Source: Parcubacteria group bacterium
GTDB taxonomy: Bacteria > Patescibacteriota > Minisyncoccia > JACPCQ01
Direction of reading: 5' to 3'
DNA: 20,787 nucleotides
Assembly: GCA_016179715.1 (NCBI GenBank)
Contig: JACPCQ010000047.1
Location: forward strand, 1-20,787
Made by a program: the position numbers and the translations under genes
Notes under the pieces: model-generated
The model's input: only the letters and a program-made list of their open reading frames with translations
What the model was told of the DNA's origin: nothing
The model's database searches: none
Shown: positions 15,854-20,787 of the stretch, piece after piece
Layout: the number at the start of each line of letters is the position of its first letter
Numbering within the stretch: the first letter of the stretch is position 1

Positions 15854-18800
15854 TTAAGCGCCTTCCTCACTGGCAACCGCAGGCCGTTTTGCCGCATCGG
15901 AAACAATGCCAAACTCGTCCTCTTCCGGCTCTTCACGGGCTCCGGCAAGCACCACATCAAGCGAGAGCGCCTTCAGCTCATTTATCAACACGTGAAAAGA
16001 TGCCGGCAAGTTTGGAATCTTAAATTTTTCACCACGCACAATCGCATCATATGCAGATGCGCGGCCGAGCACGTCATCGGATTTTATCGTAAGCATCTCC
16101 TGCAAGGTGTGCGCGGCGCCATATCCCTCCAGGGCCCAAACCTCCATTTCTCCGAAACGCTGCCCCCCGCCCTGCGCTTTTCCTCCCAGCGGCTGCTGTG
16201 TAATGAGTGAATACGGCCCGATGGAACGCATGTGGATCTTATCCTCAACCATGTGGTTTAGCTTCATCATATAAATGCACCCCACCGTCACGCGTTGTTC
16301 AAACGCGATACCCGTGCGGCCGTCAAAGAGTTTTACCTTGCCGTCCTCCGGCATTCCCGCCGCAACCAGTTCAGCACGAATTTCTTCCGCCGTCGCTCCC
16401 GTAAATGGCGGCGTAATCGCGTGGTATCCTTTTATGTACGCGCTCCAGCCCAGGTGTGTCTCCAAAATTTGCCCAAGATTCATACGCCCCGGCACGCCCA
16501 TTGGGTTCAAAATAATATCCACCGGACACCCGTTCTCCATGTGCGGCATGTCCTCAACCGGAAGAATCTTTGAGATAACGCCCTTATTGCCGTGCCGGCC
16601 TGCAAGCTTATCACCAACCGATACTTTGCGCAGCTGCGCTACCTCTACTTGTATCCGCCTGATGATGCCGGTCTCCAATTTATCTCCGCGGTCCCGTGAG
16701 AATATTTTCACGCCGACAACCCGCCCCTGCTTGCCGTGCGAGAGGCGCAATGACGTGTCCTTCACATCCCGTACCTTCTCGCCGAAAATAGAACGCAACA
16801 GCCGCTCTTCAGGCGTCAGTTCCACTTCGCCTTTTGGCGAGATCTTTCCTACCAAGATGTCGCCGCTCCGCACTTCCGCGCCGATGTTGACAATGCCTTC
16901 TTCGTCAAGATCTTTCAACTTCTCTTCGGAAACATTGATGATGTCATGTGTGGTAATTTCCGGTCCAAGTTTTGTGTCCCGCACGTCCAATTGAAATTCT
17001 TCAATATGCACCGAGCTGAAGAGGTCGTCCTGCACAAGGCGCTCCGAAATAATAATCGCGTCCTCAAAATTCGCGCCGCCCCAGGACAAAAATGCCACCA
17101 CTACGTTCTGCCCCAGCGCGAGATGTCCGTACTCCGAAGAAGAAGTGTCTACGAGCACGTCTCCTTTCTTTACCTTCTGGCCGACTTCAACCACCGGCCG
17201 CTGCGTAATTGTGGTAAAGTCGTTGGAACGCAGAAAGGTAACCAGGTCGTAGGATGCGGGCTTCTTGCCGCCGTATTTCACCGTAACCTTAGCGCCCTCA
17301 ACCCCCGTCACTTCCCCGTTCTCTTCGGCAACAACAATGCGCCCGGAGTCCCGCACCACTTTATCTTCCACGCCCGTTCCCACAAGCGGTGTCTGGGGTT
17401 TGACGCATGGGACCGCTTGGCGCTGCATATTTGACCCCATAAGCGCCCGGTTGGCGTCATCATGCTCCAAAAACGGGATAAGTCCGGTTGCAACGCTAAA
17501 GGCCTGCTGTGAGGAAACATCAATAAAGTCAACCTCTTCTCTGGATATCAATCCTGGACTGCCGCGACGGCGCGCTTCTACGGTTTCATCTAAAATGTTC
17601 CCTTGCTCATCATACATTACGTTTGCATGCGCAATATTATACTGCATTTCTTCAAACGCGTTCATATAGACAAGCTCCGAAAGTATCTTGCCATTTTTCA
17701 CTTTGCGATACGGCGTTTCAAGAATGCCGTATTCATTTAACCGCGCATACAGCGCCAGGTGCACGACCAAACCGATGTTCGGCCCCTCCGGCGTCGCAAT
17801 CGGACAAATGCGCCCGTAGTGCGAGGGGTGCACGTCTCTGACCTCAAATCCCGCTCGCTCGCGGGTAAGCCCGCCCGGACCCATTGCCGAAAGACGGCGC
17901 AGGTGCTCCACCTCCGAGAGAATATTCTGCTGATTCATGAATTGCGAGAGTTGGTTGGTGGTAAAAAATTCCTTCAGCACCGCAACAAATGGACGCGCAT
18001 TCACCAGTTGCGCGGGAGTCAGCGTATGAATATCAAACGTGGACATACGATCCTGCACCGTGCGTTTTACCCGCGCCATACCCACCCGCAGGCGCTGCTG
18101 CAGCATCTCGCCAACCACGCGCACGCGGCGATTGCCCAGGTGGTCAATATCGTCGGCTTGCGCATTGCGCGTCTCATTCAGCTTTGTAACGTAGGACAGA
18201 ATGGAAACCAAGTCCTCCTTGGTAATGATGCGAGATTCCTCTTTTATATTATCCACCGCGCGTCCGAGTCGCTGGTTTACTTTATACCGCCCCACCGGCG
18301 ACAAGTCGTACCGCTCTTCGCTAAACATCCCTTCCAGAAGCTCCTTTGCGTTCTCAAGCGTTGCAAGCTCGCCGGGCCGGATTTTTTTGTAGATGTCAAT
18401 ATAGGCATCCTGTGTTGTTTTGGTTGTATCCTTCTCCAGCGTACGCGCGATATACTCCCGCTGTTTTTCACCCAGCCCGGAAAACGCCGCGAGAATCTCT
18501 TCGTCTTTTTCCATGCCGAAAACGCGCAAGAGCGCGGAGATCGGGAACTTGCGCTTACGGTCAATACGCGCCCACATCACGCCGTCTTCTTCCGTTTCAA
18601 TCTCAATCCACGCGCCGCGGTTCGGAATAATCTTTGCGCCAAACCGGCGGTGCTCGCGAAAATCGTTTGCGGTAAAATAAAGCCCGAAGGAGCGGGCAAG
18701 CTGCGGAACAATCACGCGCTCCACGCCATTTACAATAAATGTGCCGCGCGGCGTCATGAGGGGAAGGTCCGCCATATAGATTTCCTGCTCCTTTTCCTCT

Positions 18801-19084
18801 CCGGTCTCTTTATTGGTCAAACGCACCCGCGCGCGCAACGGGGCTTCAAAAGAGAGATTATGCGAGCGAGCATGACGCTCATCGTATTTCGGCTCGTCAA
18901 TACTAAAATCAACAAAATCAAGCGCAAGTTCTTTTGCCGAATAATCAAGTATGGGAGAAAATTCCTGAAAAAGTTCGTTAAGGCCGTGGTCAAGAAACCA
19001 CTGGAATGAAATCCGTTGCGCTTCCACCAAATCAGGCATTGGCGTCAATGGCTCGCGATAGCGCGCAAAATACTTTTTCTCCAT
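15854..19084 (-). CDS. rpoB: RNA polymerase subunit beta
   Basis: The second catalytic subunit, 1076 aa compared with 1342 in E. coli, so lineage-specific insertions are missing. The protrusion and fork motifs are clear: VERVIVPQLARSFG (121-134), NQLSQFMNQQNILSEVEH (377-394), GPGGLTRERAGFEVRDVH, GRICPIATPEGPNIG. Toward the C terminus are GDKLAGRHGNKGVISKILP, DIILNPMGVPGRMNLGQ and QRFGEMEVWALEGYGAAHTLQE. Several positions of the rifamycin pocket differ from the usual bacterial residues: Asn384 where E. coli has Asp516, and Ala430 where it has Glu565. The start at ATG 19084 has no Shine-Dalgarno sequence. Upstream is an unusually long leader with a terminator-like hairpin. The usual rplJ-rplL neighbours are absent. 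Confidence 0.98.
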   Translation of the reverse strand: MEKKYFARYREPLTPMPDLVEAQRISFQWFLDHGLNELFQEFSPILDYSAKELALDFVDFSIDEPKYDERHARSHNLSFEAPLRARVRLTNKETGEEKEQEIYMADLPLMTPRGTFIVNGVERVIVPQLARSFGLYFTANDFREHRRFGAKIIPNRGAWIEIETEEDGVMWARIDRKRKFPISALLRVFGMEKDEEILAAFSGLGEKQREYIARTLEKDTTKTTQDAYIDIYKKIRPGELATLENAKELLEGMFSEERYDLSPVGRYKVNQRLGRAVDNIKEESRIITKEDLVSILSYVTKLNETRNAQADDIDHLGNRRVRVVGEMLQQRLRVGMARVKRTVQDRMSTFDIHTLTPAQLVNARPFVAVLKEFFTTNQLSQFMNQQNILSEVEHLRRLSAMGPGGLTRERAGFEVRDVHPSHYGRICPIATPEGPNIGLVVHLALYARLNEYGILETPYRKVKNGKILSELVYMNAFEEMQYNIAHANVMYDEQGNILDETVEARRRGSPGLISREEVDFIDVSSQQAFSVATGLIPFLEHDDANRALMGSNMQRQAVPCVKPQTPLVGTGVEDKVVRDSGRIVVAEENGEVTGVEGAKVTVKYGGKKPASYDLVTFLRSNDFTTITQRPVVEVGQKVKKGDVLVDTSSSEYGHLALGQNVVVAFLSWGGANFEDAIIISERLVQDDLFSSVHIEEFQLDVRDTKLGPEITTHDIINVSEEKLKDLDEEGIVNIGAEVRSGDILVGKISPKGEVELTPEERLLRSIFGEKVRDVKDTSLRLSHGKQGRVVGVKIFSRDRGDKLETGIIRRIQVEVAQLRKVSVGDKLAGRHGNKGVISKILPVEDMPHMENGCPVDIILNPMGVPGRMNLGQILETHLGWSAYIKGYHAITPPFTGATAEEIRAELVAAGMPEDGKVKLFDGRTGIAFEQRVTVGCIYMMKLNHMVEDKIHMRSIGPYSLITQQPLGGKAQGGGQRFGEMEVWALEGYGAAHTLQEMLTIKSDDVLGRASAYDAIVRGEKFKIPNLPASFHVLINELKALSLDVVLAGAREEPEEDEFGIVSDAAKRPAVASEEGA

Positions 19085-19195
19085 AAGGTGAAGGAGTTTT
19101 TTAGCAGCTACCCTCGGGCTATAAGGGTGCCGGCGCGGATAATATAAGGCCTAAACTAAAATGGGGCCTGAACTCAAACCTAAACAAATCTCTAG

Positions 19196-19258
19196 AAAAA
19201 AAGAAAACAAAGCAAAAAGACCCTCTCCCTATGTATCCAAAAAGGGCTTTATTGCTTT
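19196..19258 (-). terminator. Terminator-like hairpin in the rpoB leader (possible attenuator)
   Basis: On the minus strand AAAGCAATAAAGCCC (19258-19244) can pair with GGGTCTTTTTGCTTT (19223-19209) across a 20-nt loop, with a perfect AAAGCAA/TTGCTTT base. The sequence GTTTTCTTTTTTT follows. It lies between the candidate rpoB promoter and the rpoB start. It could end transcription from the beta-helix gene or act as a conditional attenuator of rpoBC. Confidence 0.6.
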
Positions 19259-19387
19259 AAAACGTTGAGCTTTTCTCTCTATTCACTAATTTGGTTCGGA
19301 TTACACTCTCATTGTACTCTCTCCTTTCCGAAGCACAAGTACAGAGGTGTTGATAACTCAAACGCTACCGGAGCACAACTGATAAAA

Positions 19388-19416
19388 AGCATAGCAAACG
19401 GCCATTCCGGCGTCAA
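19388..19416 (-). promoter_or_regulatory. Candidate rpoBC promoter
   Basis: Minus-strand -35 TTGACG (19411-19416), a 17-nt spacer, and -10 TATGCT (19388-19393). Transcription would start near 19381, leaving a leader of about 300 nt before rpoB that contains the terminator-like hairpin. The remainder of the 19085-19590 gap holds no convincing gene. Confidence 0.5.
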
Positions 19417-19475
19417 TAGCCCGCCGTATTCAGAGGTATCAGCAAATCGTCCGGGGCCATCCCCACGTATAATGT

Positions 19476-19516
19476 TTTTCCAAGCTTTTCCAACATATTT
19501 CCACAGCTTCTCCACA
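19476..19516. repeat. Four phased TTTTCCA-like repeats
   Basis: TTTTCCAA (19476), TTTTCCAA (19486), ATTTCCAC (19497) and TTCTCCAC (19508) begin 10, 11 and 11 bp apart, about one helical turn. The last reads TTCTCCACA, one mismatch from the E. coli DnaA box. On the minus strand they are phased A-tracts upstream of the candidate rpoB promoter. Confidence 0.5.
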
Positions 19517-19518
19517 CC

Positions 19519-19560
19519 CCTGAACTTAGTTTGGGTGTTAGGGTTTTTTGTGGTGTAATA
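19519..19560 (+). repeat. Second copy of the rpsF promoter/palindrome element
   Basis: CCTGAACTTAGTTTGGG followed by TGTTAGGG, a T-run and TGGTGTAAT repeats the element at 6904-6945 with two substitutions and one extra T. As a plus-strand promoter (extended -10 TGGTGTAAT) it would fire away from rpoB into the antisense of the beta-helix gene. Confidence 0.65.
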
Positions 19561-19590
19561 TTTCAACTAGTATATCCCCAGAGCAACGCG

Positions 19591-20787
19591 TCAAAAAATA
19601 TCCGCCGGAGAAGACGTTGCCGTATTTCCCGAGAAGATAAGCCCAAAAGAAGTAGTGGAGGCGGTCCCGTCTGTATATACTGCAAGTGCGTTGTCGGTAA
19701 ATGTCACGTCGTGGAGCTCAAGCACCGAATACGCCAAGACTCCGAGCGCGGCCGCGCTGTAAACCCCCGGCGCGTTATGGCGGCGAAATGTGGTATGTGT
19801 AATGGTACTCGTCGCGCGAGAAAGACGCAGGCCATACCTATAATTATTCTCAAAAAGCGCGTTGTCGGCATTAAGGTACCCGCGCTCTACCCGAATCCCT
19901 CCCTTGTCATCCCCGCCTCCGAGAAAATTCCCCCCGTAGTACACGCTAAATCCCGAGCCCTCCATGCGCCCTCCATCCACATAAATACCGCTCCACGCGC
20001 CGGGAGTTCCCGCAGAAGCGCCGTCGTTATTGGTATCCCCCGCAACAGTGTCATCCTCCATTACCGTAAAAACAATATCTCCCGCCAAAACACCGGCGGG
20101 CTTAAGTGTGCCCAATACCCGCAGTCCCTTCCCGGACCCTCCCTTAAATACCGCGCCCGGAAGAATCACAACGGTGGAGCTTGCCGGAATCGTTGGAATG
20201 CTCCCGGAGGTTAAAACGTACGCAAGACTATTTGCATACAATGTCGTAGTCGCGCCAGCCACACCAATCGTGCCCTCAAGTAAAATACCGTTTACCCCGT
20301 TATTGGAGCCGACATTGCCCGAATACATGCCATGGCTATTGCTTATTACCACTGCTTCTTGTGTGGAACTTGAAAACGTATTATTTGTTAACGTTGTCGC
20401 CGAAGAACTCATGCGTATTCCGTAGCGATTGTCCGTAAACGCATTCTCTGAAACGGTCGGCGCACCTCTTTCTATCACGATGCCTGCCGCTTGCGTATCG
20501 CTATAATTATTGTTACGAAAAATACTCTGCACTATCGTGGAATCCGAATTTACCAGCTCAACTCCGTAACGCTGTGAATACTCAAACACGGCATGAGATA
20601 TGGGAACCGTCGCGTCTTCAATATAGAGCAACGAACCCAGGTCGTTTATCCCCGTAAACCACCTGCCGCCGTATCGAAATGTCGTGTGTGAAAAAGAGGA
20701 ACTGCTTGCTGTTCCGGAAATTTGTATATTCTCCCAATCCCCCGCCGCAGGGCAAGAAGCGGTGGAAGAAGCGTCTGCGGAATTACA
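19591..20787 (-). CDS. Right-handed beta-helix surface protein, C-terminal part
   Basis: The frame is open from the window edge (codon 20785-20787) to TGA at 19591-19593, giving 398 visible residues; the N terminus is beyond the window. The protein consists of parallel beta-helix coils of the NosD/pectate-lyase type, for example TIVQSIFRNNNYSD, APTVSENAFTDNRYGIRM, ATTLTNNTFSSSTQEAVVI and NADNALFENNYRYGLRL. A larger module appears twice: AAGDWENIQISG...FRYGG near the visible start and PGAWSGIYVDGG...VYYGG in the middle. Between them is DTNNDGASAG, a possible calcium-binding loop. It is rich in Ser and Thr and nearly free of Cys and Lys, as in secreted proteins. There is no sorting signal or membrane helix at the C terminus. 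It probably lies on the cell surface; an adhesin or glycan-binding role is inference. Confidence 0.8.
   Translation of the reverse strand, partial: CNSADASSTASCPAAGDWENIQISGTASSSSFSHTTFRYGGRWFTGINDLGSLLYIEDATVPISHAVFEYSQRYGVELVNSDSTIVQSIFRNNNYSDTQAAGIVIERGAPTVSENAFTDNRYGIRMSSSATTLTNNTFSSSTQEAVVISNSHGMYSGNVGSNNGVNGILLEGTIGVAGATTTLYANSLAYVLTSGSIPTIPASSTVVILPGAVFKGGSGKGLRVLGTLKPAGVLAGDIVFTVMEDDTVAGDTNNDGASAGTPGAWSGIYVDGGRMEGSGFSVYYGGNFLGGGDDKGGIRVERGYLNADNALFENNYRYGLRLSRATSTITHTTFRRHNAPGVYSAAALGVLAYSVLELHDVTFTDNALAVYTDGTASTTSFGLIFSGNTATSSPADIF

Noticed and set aside
15835..15960. 42-residue N-terminal extension of RpoC
   Set aside because: It overlaps the rpoB 3' end in another frame and is not RpoC-like; METKVTDF at 15834 is the natural start.
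17759..19009. 416-codon open frame on the plus strand opposite rpoB
   Set aside because: It is a shadow of the rpoB coding frame, rich in His/Arg/Cys, with no plausible domain.
19470..19520. Replication origin based on DnaA-box-like sequences
   Set aside because: Only one near-match and one weak match are present, with no dnaA, dnaN or AT-rich unwinding region nearby.
19309..19566. Minus-strand 85-aa open frame upstream of rpoB
   Set aside because: It begins with TTG inside the repeated promoter element, lacks a ribosome site and looks unlike a protein. It also covers the phased repeats and candidate promoter.
1..20787. CRISPR array, tRNA or rRNA genes
   Set aside because: Reading through the gaps and both strands I found no spaced direct repeats of CRISPR type and no tRNA- or rRNA-like stretches; no dedicated covariance scan was possible.

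Overview
The window looks like a chromosomal segment of a Patescibacteria/CPR bacterium, most likely in the Parcubacteria group. The evidence is compact core genes (RpoB 1076 aa and RpoC 1221 aa, both shorter than in E. coli), short gaps between genes, few Shine-Dalgarno sequences, a membrane-anchored peptide-binding protein beside secG without transporter partners, and a beta-helix surface protein of a style common in these genomes. No 16S rRNA or other lineage marker is present, so the placement is inferred from gene style.

Layout. 72-2089 (minus): secG, then an orphan family-5 solute-binding protein. 2206-3201 (plus): trpS, divergent from secG and convergent with a phosphomannomutase/phosphoglucomutase (3198-4568, minus); these two share overlapping stop codons. 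4640-5865: an accessory island inserted at the 5' end of ychF. It begins with a stranded copy of the first nine ychF codons, then has a REP-like hairpin, an unrecognised 199-aa gene with a perfect Shine-Dalgarno sequence and its own terminator, and a degraded IS1595-type element. 5866-6894: intact ychF. 6986-8241: the rpsF-ssb-rpsR operon, with a promoter at its front and a bidirectional terminator at its end. 8337-12002 (minus): ftsK, a small membrane-anchored Ig-like protein, then recA. 12169-19084 (minus): rpoB-rpoC, preceded by a long leader with a promoter and a terminator-like hairpin. 19591-20787 (minus): the C-terminal part of a beta-helix surface protein whose start lies beyond the window.

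How the genes fit together. Most of the window is housekeeping: transcription (rpoBC), translation (trpS, rpsF, rpsR, ychF), replication and repair (ssb, recA), chromosome segregation (ftsK), secretion (secG) and sugar-phosphate conversion for envelope polymers. The accessory content is the 4640-5865 island and probably the beta-helix protein.

The observations most worth following are the ychF-disrupting island with its unknown gene, a nearly identical 42-bp promoter/palindrome element present before rpsF and again upstream of rpoB in the opposite orientation, a helically phased repeat and leader hairpin in front of rpoB, and natural substitutions in the rifamycin-pocket region of RpoB.
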